DNA of 64,000 nt from Rhizopus sp. PT2906 (Eukaryota > Mucoromycota > Mucoromycetes > Mucorales > Rhizopodaceae): the NCBI GenBank assembly GCA_025529335.1, contig JAMYHX010000058.1, forward strand, positions 1 through 64,000, read 5' to 3'. Position 1 is the first letter of the stretch. Every line of letters begins with the position of its first letter. Below, one piece after another: positions 43,819 to 55,335 of the stretch. The notes below the pieces were generated by a model. It did no database searches and had not been told where the DNA came from. It saw nothing but the letters and a program-made list of their open reading frames with translations. The translations under genes were made by a program, and so were the position numbers.

Positions 43819-45973
43819 TTAGTCGACTTCTTCCATCTTGGAAGCTTCGTTGTTTTCTTCAGGAGCTTCTTCCTTGGAAGCTTCTTCAATAGGAGTATCT
43901 TCTTCATCAATGCTTAAGCCAAGAGCAATCATACGGTTAATACGAGTGGCGAATGAGCTAGGATCATCGAGAGAGAAACCAGAGGTCAAGAGAGAAGTTT
44001 CGTATAACAGACTCACAAGATCCTTGACGGTGCGATCATTTGAATCAGCAGCAGCCTTAGTCTTGAGAGCTTTGATGATAGCATGGTTAGGGTTAAGTTC
44101 CAGATTCTTCTTGGAAGCCATGTAACTAGACATGGTAGAATCGCGGAGAGCCTGTGCCTTCATGATACGTTCCATATTAGCAGACCAGCCGAATTGACCA
44201 GTGGTCAAGACACATGGAGAATCAGTCAGGATTTGAGAAAGAACAACCTTTTCGACCTTGTCACCAAGGATTTCCTTTACAGTCTTGCAAAGACCTTCAT
44301 ATTCCTTCTTTTCTTCTTCGCGCTTCTTCTTTTCTTCTTCGTCTTCTTCAAGCAATTCGGCACCTTCCTTAGTAATACAGACCAGCTTCTTACCATCATA
44401 TTCTCTTAATTGTGTAGTAGAGTATTCATCAATAGGATCAGTCATCAGCAAGACTTCAATGTTCTTCTTCTTGAAGCCTTCCAAGAAGGGAGAATGTTCG
44501 ACTGCAGTGCGAGATTCACCTGTGATGTAGTAGATGTTCTTTTGCTTTTCAGGCATACGGGTGACATAATCCTTGAGAGAAGTCATTTCATCGCCAGACT
44601 TGGTAGAGTAGTAACGCAACAAGTCAGCAAGCTTGGCACGGTTTTGAGAGTCTTCGTGAATACCGAGCTTGATGTTCTTGCTAAAGGCTTCGTAGAACTT
44701 GTCGAATTGTTCCTTGTCTTCAGCGATTTCTTGGAACATTTCAAGACACTTCTTGACCAAGTTCTTGCGGATGACCTTCAAGATCTTGTTCTGCTGGAGC
44801 ATTTCACGAGAGATGTTGAGAGGCAAGTCTTCAGAGTCAACAACGCCCTTGACAAAGCTGAGCCATTCAGGGATCAATTCTTCACAGTCATCCATGATGA
44901 AGACACGGCGGACGTAGAGTTTGATGTTGTTTCTCTTCTTCTTGGTTTCAAACATGTCAAAGGGAGCACGTCTGGGGACAAACAAGATGGCACGGAATTC
45001 AAGTTGACCTTCGACAGAGAAGTGCTTGACAGCCAAGTGATCTTCCCAGTCATTGGTAAGAGCCTTGTAGAATTCGGCATATTCTTCAGGCTTGACGTCT
45101 TCGGGGTTACGGGTCCACAGAGGCTTGGTCTTGTTGAGTTCTTCTTTTTCAGTCACCGTTTCCTTCACAGTCTTCTTCTTCTTCTCATCCTTCTTGTCTT
45201 CTTCGTCCTTGACTTCTTCAATCTTGGCACCTTCTTCAGAGATGACTTCTTCTTCATCGTCAGAGACTTCCTTTTCAATTTCCTTTTCAACAACAAGTTG
45301 AATAGGATAAGAAATAAATTCAGAGTGCTTCTTGACAATATCCTTGATTCTTCTCTCTTCAAGATATTCAAGTTGATCTTCCTTCAAGAAGAGACGCATT
45401 TCGGTACCACGACCAAGAGAAGGATTGACTTCATCACGAGTGATAGTGAAAGAACCACCAGCGGCAGACTCCCAAATGTATTGTTCGTCATCGTTGTGCT
45501 TGGTGATGACTTGAACCTTATCAGCAACAAGGTAAGCAGAGTAGAAACCGACACCGAATTGACCAATCATGGAGATATCCGCACCAGAAGAGAGGGCTTC
45601 CATAAAGGCCTTGGTACCAGACTTGGCAATGGTACCCAAGTTGTTGACCAAGTCAGCCTTGGTCATACCGATACCAGTATCACGAATGGACAAGATGTTG
45701 TTCTTCTTGTCGGGGATGATGCGAATATAGAGTTCCTTCTCGCTATCAAGCACAGAAGGGTCCGTCAAGGATTGGTAGCGAATCTTGTCCAAGGCATCAG
45801 AAGCGTTAGAGATCAACTCACGCAAGAAGATTTCCTACAAGAAGTTAGACACTCATTTACACCATGGTGAATGTAATATACTTTACCTTGTTGGAATAGA
45901 AGGTATTGATGATCAAACTCATCAATTGAGAGATTTCAGCTTGGAATGAAAAGGTTTCAGTTTCGGCGACCAT
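43819..45973 (-). CDS. HSP90: heat shock protein Hsp90, cytosolic
   Basis: ATP-dependent chaperone. Two exons, complement(43819..45834, 45887..45973), close in frame at 700 aa. N-terminal GHKL ATPase: FSFQAEISQLMSLIINTFYS, LRELISNASDALDKIRY, DTGIGMT, GQFGVGFYSAYLVAD. A charged linker of Glu/Asp/Lys runs around residues 210-265. The middle domain holds LPLNISREMLQQNKIL and the C-terminal end is MEEVD, the TPR-cochaperone docking tail. The intron falls right after FYSNK. Codon use is extremely biased. The opposite strand therefore also shows a very long but spurious frame. Confidence 0.98.
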
Positions 45974-46221
45974 CTTGTGAAGGAAGAAATCGAATCGAAA
46001 AAAAGCTAAAGAAGAAAAAAGCAAAAGAAAAAAAAGAGAACATGAATGCTCTTATATACTCTGTTTGACTCCATCATCCTCGTAGTCGCTCGAACCTGCC
46101 AGAAAAAATCGGGCTTTTAATTTACATGTAGAAAAGGGAAAACAATGGGCAAAATACCAAAAAGAGTAATTTATGGACGCTTCCCAAAGAAACGCAAAGA
46201 ACAAAAAAAAAATTTATTTTG
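45974..46221 (-). promoter_or_regulatory. upstream region of HSP90
   Basis: The 250 bp between HSP90 and the end of the Kelch gene hold the HSP90 promoter. On the sense (minus) strand TTCTGGCAGGTTCGAG near 46087-46110 has two TTC units spaced as in a step-type heat-shock element, and an A/G-rich leader (GAAAAAAGCAAAAGAAAAAA type) lies near the start. This is pattern matching only. Confidence 0.35.
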
Positions 46222-47946
46222 CTAGTCATCCATCTCAAGGTCGTCTTCTCTATTTTCGTTTTCTAAAAGTGCGATTTGTGTTGCCGGAAGAGATTGTTGA
46301 TACATATCTTGTTGTCCTCTGCCTACGATGGAAGCATTTTCTGGCATGTAGTCCCATATTTGAAATAGTATTGGTCTTGGTAGGGACCTGAAAGCGGCTG
46401 TATGAGACACTGCGCCAAAATGTTGAAAGATGTAGTGTAGTGCTGCTTGCTGTAACCCTTTTTGCTCTGAAAGACTTGCACTGTGATAGATTTTACTTGC
46501 TGTTTCAATATCTATTTCGTTAAACAATCTTCTGACACACAGGGCCGAGAGTCTAGGCACCATATAGATGTGAGCCATTACTAACAAATCAGAAACCAGT
46601 TCTGTTGAAAATTCGTTTTCATCTTCTATTGAATCTGAGTACAGGTACTTTACAAATCCTCTGAGTGTTGACAAAGGTTCAGCAATGGCAATCTTGTTAT
46701 TCACTGCTTCTGACATACCCGAGTCCCACAGGCTCACAAAATAGGGCCATCGAGCGAGCAGGATCAGGCGATGGACGGATATGCCAGGTTCGTCTGGCTC
46801 TACAGAAGAGCAGATGGTAAAGTTCGGCTCTTGTCCCTTCTTATTTTCTTCCTTCATTAGCCTAAGCAAATCATGTCCCAGTTGTGGAGGTGGTACAGGC
46901 ACGACACCGACTTCCTCTAGATCTACCCGCAGTGTCATCGAATAGAATTCTTCGGGATCGTCTTCATTTGTGCCAAATAGGTAAAAGTATTTGTCATTTT
47001 CAGTCATTGAAAAACAGTGCCAGCTGCAAGTTTCATACCGTTCCCCTAATTCACGACACTGCCACTGCATACATGACAAATCCAAGGTCCATAGTCCAGT
47101 TGCAGGAGCGGTGATGACAGCTTCTCTAAATGGTATGGTTACCAGGACAACTAATTGATCGCCGCATATCTGAGCAAACCGCTGACCAAACAACAACGAC
47201 GGTGAAGATGTTGACGTGATGTCGAGCTGTGTCATGTTGTCAGGCCGGTATAAATCAATAAACGTAAAATCATTGGATCGACTCATATCTTCACGCAGAC
47301 CTCCATACAAGTACAATCTTTTGTTATACACAAAACTCATATGCTGTGCTCGTCTCGTAAATGGTATCGGCCGTTCCCATTCCCAAGTCTGCAGGTTTAA
47401 AACCAGTAGTGTGTCTGCAAAAGAGGATGTCGAGTCTGCATACACTCCTCCTGCAATATAGAGTTTGTCTTCAAAAATGGTTGCCGAATGTTTAATGCGT
47501 CCTTCAGGAATAAATCCAGCCGTTTCTGGATGATGCCAGGTAAGCGTATCGAGGTCGAGTACGACAATGTCATTAAAGTATCGATCTTCTTCAGAATTGC
47601 CGCCAAAAATAATTAATTTATTTCCGTTCCATAAGGTAGCTGAGTGATCGTGGCGTTTGATAGGTGGCTCTCCTTTTGTATAAATCACTTGTGTCCAATG
47701 ACAGGTGTCTTTGTACTCAAGTTTATACAATTTATTAAAGATTTCATCGGTGTATTGATCAAATCCGCCAAACACATAGACACTGTCGCCAACTGTCGTA
47801 AGTGAAGCTCCAACAAGAGAACCAAGTCTTTCACCCGTGGTACGTATCGGTTGCGAGTACTCTACCATGAGAGCACCATTGGAAGAAGGTGTACGATCTC
47901 TTGAAGGAATGGTGACATGAGGTGAATTGGGGTGAGGACTGTTCAT
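46222..47946 (-). CDS. Kelch-repeat and BTB domain protein
   Basis: Single exon, 574 aa. About five Kelch blades in residues 40-350: VYVFGGFDQYTDEIFNKLYK, KLIIFGGNSEEDRYFNDIVV, KLYIAGGVYADSTSSFADTL, RLYLYGGLREDMSRSNDFTF, and the GTNEDDPEEFYSMTL region. A BTB/POZ fold covers about residues 375-500 (FTICSSVEPDEPGISVHRLI, then LLARWPYFVSLWDSGMSE, LRGFVKYLYSD, LLVMAHIYMVPRLSALCVRR), followed by a BACK-like helical part. The order Kelch then BTB resembles LZTR1 and fungal Kelch-BTB proteins; it may be a Cullin-3 adaptor. Ser/Pro-rich N-terminus. Confidence 0.9.
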   Translation of the reverse strand: MNSPHPNSPHVTIPSRDRTPSSNGALMVEYSQPIRTTGERLGSLVGASLTTVGDSVYVFGGFDQYTDEIFNKLYKLEYKDTCHWTQVIYTKGEPPIKRHDHSATLWNGNKLIIFGGNSEEDRYFNDIVVLDLDTLTWHHPETAGFIPEGRIKHSATIFEDKLYIAGGVYADSTSSFADTLLVLNLQTWEWERPIPFTRRAQHMSFVYNKRLYLYGGLREDMSRSNDFTFIDLYRPDNMTQLDITSTSSPSLLFGQRFAQICGDQLVVLVTIPFREAVITAPATGLWTLDLSCMQWQCRELGERYETCSWHCFSMTENDKYFYLFGTNEDDPEEFYSMTLRVDLEEVGVVPVPPPQLGHDLLRLMKEENKKGQEPNFTICSSVEPDEPGISVHRLILLARWPYFVSLWDSGMSEAVNNKIAIAEPLSTLRGFVKYLYSDSIEDENEFSTELVSDLLVMAHIYMVPRLSALCVRRLFNEIDIETASKIYHSASLSEQKGLQQAALHYIFQHFGAVSHTAAFRSLPRPILFQIWDYMPENASIVGRGQQDMYQQSLPATQIALLENENREDDLEMDD

Positions 47947-49473
47947 TTTATTATGTCGAAAAAAATGCTTAAGTAATCAAGATAAAGAGTGTGTGTAAAA
48001 GGTAGAATGAGCACTTGTTAAGAATAAGTTTAAATAGTCTTATCCCTTATTTGACAAAATGTAAAATGTAAAATGTGTGTAAAATGATTCACACTTTAAA
48101 TTCATCCCAAAATGAATTACTCAATTTTATAATACAAAATATATGGCATATTTAAACCAATCAGATGCAGACTTATAGACTGAAGGAATTGGAACAAATA
48201 GGGTGTATTTTACACAAGAGAGAAAAGAATATTAGGTTGTCCCTTCTATTTGGCATTCAACATATGTTTGATAAAATAACTGTCGAAGAAGAAGAAAAGA
48301 AAGAAGGAAAAGAGAGAAGAAAGGCAGTTCAAAGATGTCACACACACATTTTGCATAATGTTGTACCTTGCATGAAAGTTGTGACATTATAAGTTTAAAG
48401 ATGTTCTTTAACAAAGTAGTCATGATGTAGCCATTACAAGATGAATATATCTACTAGAGAATAGCTGCTGCTTTTGTTGAAATGCCTAAAGAAGGTAAAT
48501 AAAAGGGAAATTGTTTTTTATTGTTTTGCAAATTCAACACTGTCAAACGCATCTTTCATTCATCGTAATACTGATTACTAAAAAAGATATTTTACTGCCT
48601 CACCACTATGCATTTACTGGACATTGAATCTTTCGGGGGGGGAAATTTACCATAGTGATAGTGATTATGGATCTAAAGTATTTGCTCAGTATCTGTTACT
48701 GATGTATAAATCTACTGTTAAGCTGATTTAGAGTGATGTCTATCGATTTCAGCTGACTCTTGTTTGTAAAATCAATAGACATTGCGAGACAAGAACTGCG
48801 ATGCATTTCGATTTCCCAGCTATTTAATTCCATGCTATTTCCAACTGACAGAGTCATGTCACCTAAAGTACCCTTCAATTCTGCAAAGATAACGTTTGTC
48901 AGAAGAGCTACCTTAGAGTTTTCTTTTGAGCTGCACTCTGGTAGCTGAAGCTGATAACTACTTGTATCTTTGACTCTTCATTTGTAGCTCAAGAAGTTGT
49001 CTCTCTGCATTTGTTATTTGTTATTGATCTTGTATTTCTTTATCAACGAAGAATTACTGATAGTTTTGAATTAGAAATGGGTAATTAACAACTTCCAATT
49101 ATAAACAGAAAGTAAAGAAAAAAGAAAAAAATATGAACATATGACAACAATATACATTGTAACACAGACTACCAGGATAATGTCACTCTGTCTGCAGACT
49201 CTTTTATAATATGATAAGCTCTTTGAGTACTCTACAAGTCAACATTAGTGCTAAAATACAACAATCAATGGTTATTTTAGTATTTTAAACTTCTTTATTG
49301 ATTCATTATAGGTCGTGCCTACCACAATTGCCGTTGCTTCCACTCCGACCTCGGATGTGATTACAGGCGCTTTATTTTCAAATACTTGGTAAATTGAGAC
49401 TGGAAGCACAGTGCTCTCCTTTTTTTTTCCTTTTTTTTTTTTATTTTTTCCCTCTCTTTCTTTTCTCTTTCTT

Positions 49474-49511
<38 letters not shown>

Positions 49512-49548
49512 CCTCAATAACCTTTAAGTTCTTTTAATAAACAACAAA
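47947..49548. other. 1.6 kb spacer with one unrecognised open frame and a poly-T promoter
   Basis: Mostly AT-rich. On the minus strand 48696-48960 reads ALLTNVIFAELKGTLGDMTL, then SWEIEMHRSSCLAMSIDF, which looks protein-like. Further 5' another frame (AERQLLELQMKSQRYK) suggests a second exon or frame break near 48960-49005. No family recognised. At 49330-49410 is a short sequence shared with the MULE area (see findings). A 36-nt T run (49476-49511) sits 37 bp before the Rab5 start. Confidence 0.4.
49476..49511. repeat. 36-nt thymine run in the Rab5 promoter
   Basis: An uninterrupted T run within a 90-bp pyrimidine tract just upstream of the Rab5 ATG. Poly-T promoter elements are common in this genome, and this is the longest placed next to a confident gene. 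Confidence 0.85.
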
Positions 49549-50566
49549 ATGGCTACTAAACCACAAAATAAGACATATCAGTTTAAGCTTGTACTTTTAG
49601 GTAATATGAACAGATGAATAATAACACACACATGTACTAATCCTCCCCATCCATAGGTGAATCTGCTGTTGGAAAGTCTAGGTAATACTAATAAAATATA
49701 ACGAGATGAAGAAACTAATGTATCACATTCAAGCTTGGTAATGCGTTTTGTAAAGGACCATTTTGACGAATACAGAGAAAGTACTATTGGAGGTGAGTCT
49801 TCTTTATTCTATATTATATATATATATACAAATACTGAAGAACCTATTAGCTGCTTTCTTGGCACAGACTATTTCATTGGATGATAATACGACAGTAAAG
49901 TTTGAAATTTGGTAAGAATAAATACGTTATAAAGAAGCCCTTTTACTTATACTATTACTTAGGGACACAGCAGGACAAGAGAGATATAAGGTGAATACGG
50001 AGAATTAAATGATGACATACATTAATCATTAGAACATATAAAATAGAGTTTGGCACCAATGTATTATCGAAATGCCAACTGTGCTGTTGTTGTTTACGAT
50101 ATCACACAAGCTGTAAGGAGTATATCTTTTATTGTTTTCTTTTTATTTACTTTATATAAATAGTCATCCTTGGATAAAGCCAAAGCTTGGGTTAATGAAT
50201 TGCAACGTCAAGCGGACCCTAATATCGTAATTGCATTAGCGGGTAATAAATCTGATTTAGGAGCAAGAAGAGCTATTGAAACAAAGGTATATAAATAATT
50301 CATATATACTCACTTTATACTCACTTTTTGAAAAGACTGCTCAAGAATATGCAGATGAAGCTGGATTATTATTCTTTGAAACTTCCGCAAAGACAGCCGA
50401 GAATGTACACGAATTATTCCATGCTATAGCCAAGAAAATGCCACTTGATCAGTTGGCTGATGGTTCTCGTAATGGTAGAAATAAAAATGGATTGAATGCT
50501 CGTGGTGTTGATTTGGAAAATGCAGGCAATGCTGCTAATGGTTGTGCCTGTAAGTGTTCTTCTTAA
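49549..50566 (+). CDS. YPT5: Rab5-family GTPase (Ypt5/Vps21)
   Basis: Early-endosome GTPase. Eight short exons (49549..49600, 49657..49681, 49734..49792, 49851..49911, 49963..49990, 50047..50112, 50164..50286, 50336..50566) close in frame at 214 aa. Motifs: KLVLLGESAVGKSSLVMRFV, STIGAAFLAQTI, WDTAGQERYKSLAPMYYRNA, GNKSDLGARRAI, ETSAKTAENVHELF. The AAFLAQ and SLAPMYYR signatures are Rab5-specific. C-terminus ends CACKCSS for geranylgeranylation. Its likely exchange factor, the Vps9 gene, is about 13 kb to the left. Confidence 0.96.
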
Positions 50567-50689
50567 TGAATGCTCATACATATTAATATTTTAATTGTAG
50601 GTTAAATACAACTTGTAGCTATTCACATATTCCATTAATTAATGATCATTATAACAACATCATATCTATACTCACACCACCCAGCTTAC

Positions 50690-50692
<3 letters not shown>

Positions 50693-50724
<32 letters not shown>
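50693..50724. repeat. (CA)n microsatellite
   Basis: A dinucleotide run in the 3' flank of the Rab5 gene, ending in a CA/TA variant. Confidence 0.9.
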
Positions 50725-50725
<1 letters not shown>

Positions 50726-50975
50726 CTCACCTATATATCAAACTCAAACCCATTTTTACAGCGAGATAATGTACTCTTAACTACCTTCTTTTTTTGTCCC
50801 CCTTTCTTTTTTCCCTACTTTGGTTTCTTTTTTCCCCCTTTCCTTTTATAAAATAAAACATGACGTTTAATATAAAGAGTGTACGTTTATTATTATTATT
50901 AGAGAATGAAGGGTAATTAGAAGGGGATAAAGTTATAATAAATAAATGCAGTGAATAAAAGGTATACACATGTGT

Positions 50976-53449
50976 CTATGATACATCTTCCTTCTTTTTT
51001 CGTCTTTCATCTAGACTTCCTCTTGGACTGCCTCTTGGACTACCACGTCTACTACCTGTCTGTTGCTGTAACCATAGTGTAGCAGCCGTACCGCTTTCCA
51101 CAGGGCCATCATGAATCACGTACTCGTCTTCATCTGACTGTTCATGAATCACAAACCCGAGACGTGACCTCGACCGTTGGATGTCCGCAGGTGAAGGTGA
51201 GCGATCCATGAGCCCTGATAGGTTAGGCGCGCTTCCTGTTCGGGCAGTCAGGTTGGACGAGCTGCCATTACGGTTGGCCAGGCCGAGTGCGGACGTTGTC
51301 CTGAATGGCAAAATGCCGCCTTCGACAATACTGTGTTCATGAGGGAAAAGTGTGCTATGACTATCGCCACTGTACCTCTTCTTACTCCAGTACTGTTTCG
51401 AGATCACACTTGGCGTTTTGGTGGAAGGGCCCAAGGTGGCAGGACCCAAGGCGGCAGGTATGCTGATCGTCACCATCTCGGAGGTATTTGAAGGCTCATC
51501 CAATGAGTCAAGTGAGACATCTGTCGTGTTGACCGAGGTATATTGTCCATGGTGGTTTATCCACTGTCGGATCGTGATGGCGGCCCTTGAGATCGATTTT
51601 GTCAAAGCAGACAGGAATCGCTTTTGAGTGGACAGGTCGTTGTTACTACCCAAGAGACCGCCACTGGCACCCAGGTTGAAGCTGCGTCGTTTGCGCATCT
51701 TTTTGCAAACGAAAAACATAAATAGGATGGCAATGAGGATGGTAAAGAAAATAGCGCCCAGGACAGCTGTAGATATCTTTTCCTGTTTTGGCGTAGACTC
51801 GATTTTGTGTCCATCTGTCACGCCTACACCGTCAGCGATTTCGTGTACGTCTTCGTCGTCTGTATTGTGGCCGAGGAATCCATCATGATGATCTTCCAAA
51901 GGGATCTGATTGGCAACGTGCAGCAGCATGGCTCCAAGTGTCCAAGAGACTTGGATGTCATTGATTGTATCGATGCTCTGAAAGAGGGGATGCCAGTTCT
52001 TTGATTCAACGCTCTGCTTTACCTGTTCTAGTAACTGTTCATCCTCTGTCAAGTTGAGATGGCCACTTGGATTACTGATACGAGGAATTTGTATACCTTC
52101 ATGCAGGACATTCACGATCCAAGCGGACTTGAAGCATTGCATCTGGTACCTGTTCAGCTCCATCTGCGACACATCTTTGTGCTCCTCTATGACCGCGTTC
52201 CAGTCTTTGCTGCAGTATTGTGTTGCCTTTTCTTCGTATTCTGTAAAATCATACACACCGCCCAGTCCGAGGATATCATGTGTTGAATACCAGTATTCGG
52301 AAATACCCACAAACTTGTTCACCGACCAGTCAATGTGAGGCGTATGGACACCGTTGAAGAGACAGGGCTGGGTGGGACAGGCAGCATCTTTGTTCAGTAA
52401 AGGTTCGGTATACTTGATGCATTCATTAAAGTCACCCGTTCCATGTAGATATAATGGAACGCTTGTCGAGTGAGAATCGGTCAGGTTCAGGTTGAGAGGC
52501 AAACAGGGGTCTTGAAGGTGTAGCAGGTGATGCTCGTCCAGTAAGTGCTTTTGTTGTTCTTTTCCATTCACTTCTGCAAATACCTCCTCTACGCGTTTTT
52601 CTAAATACCGTCTTCTGGCCTCATTGCTGCCGTATCCTAGAAAGGTAGTAACAAAGACGTCATATTCAACTGTTCTTCCATCCAGCGTCCTCAGTGTGAC
52701 CTGGGTCAAATCATCTCTGTGCTCTTCCTTTTGATGATGCTCTGGTTCAAATGCGATCTGAGCAGAGGCTCCGCCCATATCCAAAAATCCAAACGTGTGA
52801 TGCTGTTCCTCTGGCTTTTTTGGTTGCTGATCAATATAGGCTTTGATACTCGTATCAAATCCGCCCATCAGATAATTCACGGCCACCCAACCGTAGACCC
52901 CTTCGAGTTCGCCAGAGATGATCTGAACGTGGGTTTCGCAGTCGCTCATGAAGAAATGTGAATGTGTGTGAATGTAGTCGCAGGTTGATTTGAGTAATGC
53001 GTCTTGCTGATCTTGTGGTAATAATCGCATACCGGCCGTGGCCTTCAAGAAGATAGGTGTGCTTGATTGATTCTCTTCTGGAACAACCTCTTTAGCAAAG
53101 TTGAGCAACATGTCAAGATGTTCACCTACTTCAGATGGTTTTGATCCATAGGTGGATATACCTATATATATATATATAATTTTATATAAAATGCGCGCAT
53201 TTCAAACAATATATGTGTATTACCTGGTTCTTCTCGCGAAGTCCATTTCAGACCGTTATAGTCTGCTCTTTCGACAACAGGTATCTTTCCTTTCAACTCA
53301 TCTGTAGTGAATGCACTCTTTGCATGTTCATGATCCTTCCAAGAGTAGATATAGACTCTTGAACCAGATGAACCAGCATCTATAATGACACCATATTTTC
53401 TATTCTTTTTCCAATCTTCAACTGATGGTCGTTTAACATCAAGTGACAT
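50976..53449 (-). CDS. YND1: GDA1/CD39 nucleoside diphosphatase (Ynd1-type apyrase)
   Basis: Golgi-lumen hydrolase of NDP/NTP needed for glycosylation, which removes the UDP/GDP product of sugar transferases. Two exons, complement(50976..53161, 53224..53449), close in frame at 803 aa. Apyrase conserved regions in order: VIIDAGSSGSRVYIYSW, FLKATAGMRLLP, ISGELEGVYGWVAVNYL, FGFLDMGGASAQIAFEP and SWTLGAMLLHVANQIPLE. One C-terminal transmembrane helix (AVLGAIFFTILIAILFMFFV) is followed by a basic stop-transfer KKMRKRR and a roughly 215-residue cytosolic tail with Ser/Thr-rich repeats (RGSPRGSPRGS). As in yeast Ynd1 there is no N-terminal signal anchor. Confidence 0.94.
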
Positions 53450-53877
53450 TCTCTTTTTGTCTGTGTTCTCTCTTTTATTCTAATGAGTCATCTGTGACAG
53501 ATTGTGTATTCATTAATTTACCTTTTTTAGTAATTAAAGGAAAGTAGGTCAAAGATAGAACAAAAGAGAGAGAAAGGATAAAAGAAAAAAAAAAGATATA
53601 TTCTCTAGTTGCCTTGGGTACCTCAATTAACTTTAAATCTCAGACAAACGCTATTCAATGTGGCTCAAGAAGAATAAAGAGTAACCGTCAGCCCCTTATC
53701 GATGTTTGTCTCACCATATAAAAAGAGAGAGAGATGAGTGATGAATGATGATGATGATGACCCTTTTTCTTTTATCGTCATTTTCTGTATTGATTGGCCA
53801 ATCATTTGTTTTTATAAAAAGTCCCACAAAATCTTTTTTTTTTTTACTCTTTTTTTTTTTCTTCTTGTATCTATTCA
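53450..53877. other. divergent promoter region, apyrase and transporter genes
   Basis: A 430-bp gap with A-rich and T-rich runs on its two flanks (about 53585-53595 and 53837-53862), consistent with promoters on both sides. No other feature. Confidence 0.55.
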
Positions 53878-55273
53878 ATGTCTGATGCAAAGCAAGTCTC
53901 CTCAAGACGATATTGGGGTGGCATACTGGCATTGTCTGGTGTCGTATTAATATGGGTTACATCATCATTTGCCATGAATGTAAATAGCGTGTATCATTCT
54001 ATATCTTCTTATTTAACCCTTCTCTCTCTTAACAGAGCCTATTTGGAGAATTAAATTATAATAAGCCATTTTTAGTGACTTATCTCAATACAGCCACTTT
54101 TTCATTCTATCTTTTACCATTCTTATTAAAGAGAAGCAAGCGTTCGAAAAAGTAAAAAGATACGAGTATTAAAAGATGTTTAATCTTATTGTTTCTACAT
54201 AGTAGATTGCTTAATAATCAGAGTACAAAGGTAAATATCCCATTGCATGATTTCAAAAAAGGAGATCATGTATAAAAAAGGAAATTAGATGCCAGAGAGA
54301 GAGAGAGAGAGAGAGACACGAAATGATGTGTATGTAGTACAATAGACTGATCATCTATATACAATAGACCTATGCCGCAGTACAATCAACATCTACAACC
54401 ACAGAAAAGTTATCAACAGTCCAGACGATTCAGTTGAGTCTCACCTTTTGTATCCTCTGGTTCTTTGCCAACTATACAACGAATGCAAGCTTAGCTTATA
54501 CCACCGTTGGAAGCAGTACCATTCTATCTGCCATGTCAGGCTTATTTACTTTAGCATTTGGTGTCTTGTTTAAAGTAGAACAACTCAATGTGATTAAATG
54601 TGCAGCCGTACTTATTAGGTAAGAGAGGGTATTAAATGACGATGATCATCAATGAACACAACTCCATAGCTTTCTCGGTGTTATTCTTGTATCTTATTCC
54701 GATCACATCAATGATCATACTCAGGCTTCATCTCCACTGATAGGTGACGTCCTGGCCTTATCTGGCGCCTTTTTCTACGGCTGTTATACTATTCTACTCA
54801 AATTAAAGATTGGCAATGAGGACAGAATCGATATGCCTCTCTTTTTTGGATTTGTTGGTGCATTCAACATCTTACTGCTTTGGCCACTGATGCCTATACT
54901 CCATTATTTGGGACTAGAGACATTTGAATTGCCAATGAATAGTACACTTTGGGCCGTCATCTTTCTGAATGCGTTCATTGGTACCTTCTTGTCTGACTAT
55001 CTTTGGTTATTGGCCATGTTGATGACATCTCCTCTCGTAGTCACTCTTGGTATTGCTCTCACCGTAAGTTATTGACACAACCATCATTAAACATACTCAC
55101 ACTGCTATATATAGACACCTCTTGCATTGATTGGTGAAATCTTCTTTAAAGGAATTATACCTAATCTTCGATATTCCCTTGGTGCCTTATTTATTCTTTC
55201 AGGGTTTCTAGCAATTAATACCAATGCTTTAAAGGAAGCAAAGTCAAGGAACGAAGAAACACTTTTGAATTAG
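53878..55273 (+). CDS. EamA/DMT-family transporter, SLC35F5/Thi74-like
   Basis: Ten-helix membrane transporter of the drug/metabolite superfamily, close to SLC35F5 and yeast Thi74/YML018C (vacuolar membrane). Six exons (53878..53979, 54036..54151, 54203..54230, 54368..54618, 54670..55063, 55115..55273) close in frame at 349 aa. Helix marks: GILALSGVVLIWVTSSFAMN, FANYTTNASLAYTTVGSSTI, LSAMSGLFTLAFGVLF, GDVLALSGAFFYGCYTILLK, LWAVIFLNAFIGTFLSDYLW, TPLALIGEIFFKG. The third exon is only 28 nt, followed by an intron of 137 nt, long for this genome and containing a (GA)n run. Substrate unknown. Confidence 0.9.
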
Positions 55274-55335
55274 AAAAAATAGCTGTGTAAATATCACTTT
55301 TTCTCTATTGTAAATAAACCATCTCTTTTTTATTA

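Noticed and set aside
44410..45870. A 486-codon open frame antisense to HSP90
   Set aside because: It mirrors the strongly biased codons of HSP90 (antisense frames stay open when the sense gene avoids certain codons). Composition is Phe/Leu/Asp/Val-rich with no family resemblance, and the sense gene is beyond doubt.
46080..46130. A possible tRNA because of GGTTCGAGC upstream of HSP90
   Set aside because: No acceptor, D-arm or anticodon arm can be folded around it; the match is only to a T-loop-like string.
49272..49517. A lysine-rich minus-strand frame
   Set aside because: It is the complement of the pyrimidine-rich Rab5 promoter and has no independent support.
50693..50724. The CA repeat as a CRISPR- or satellite-like array
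   Set aside because: A simple dinucleotide microsatellite with no spacer structure.
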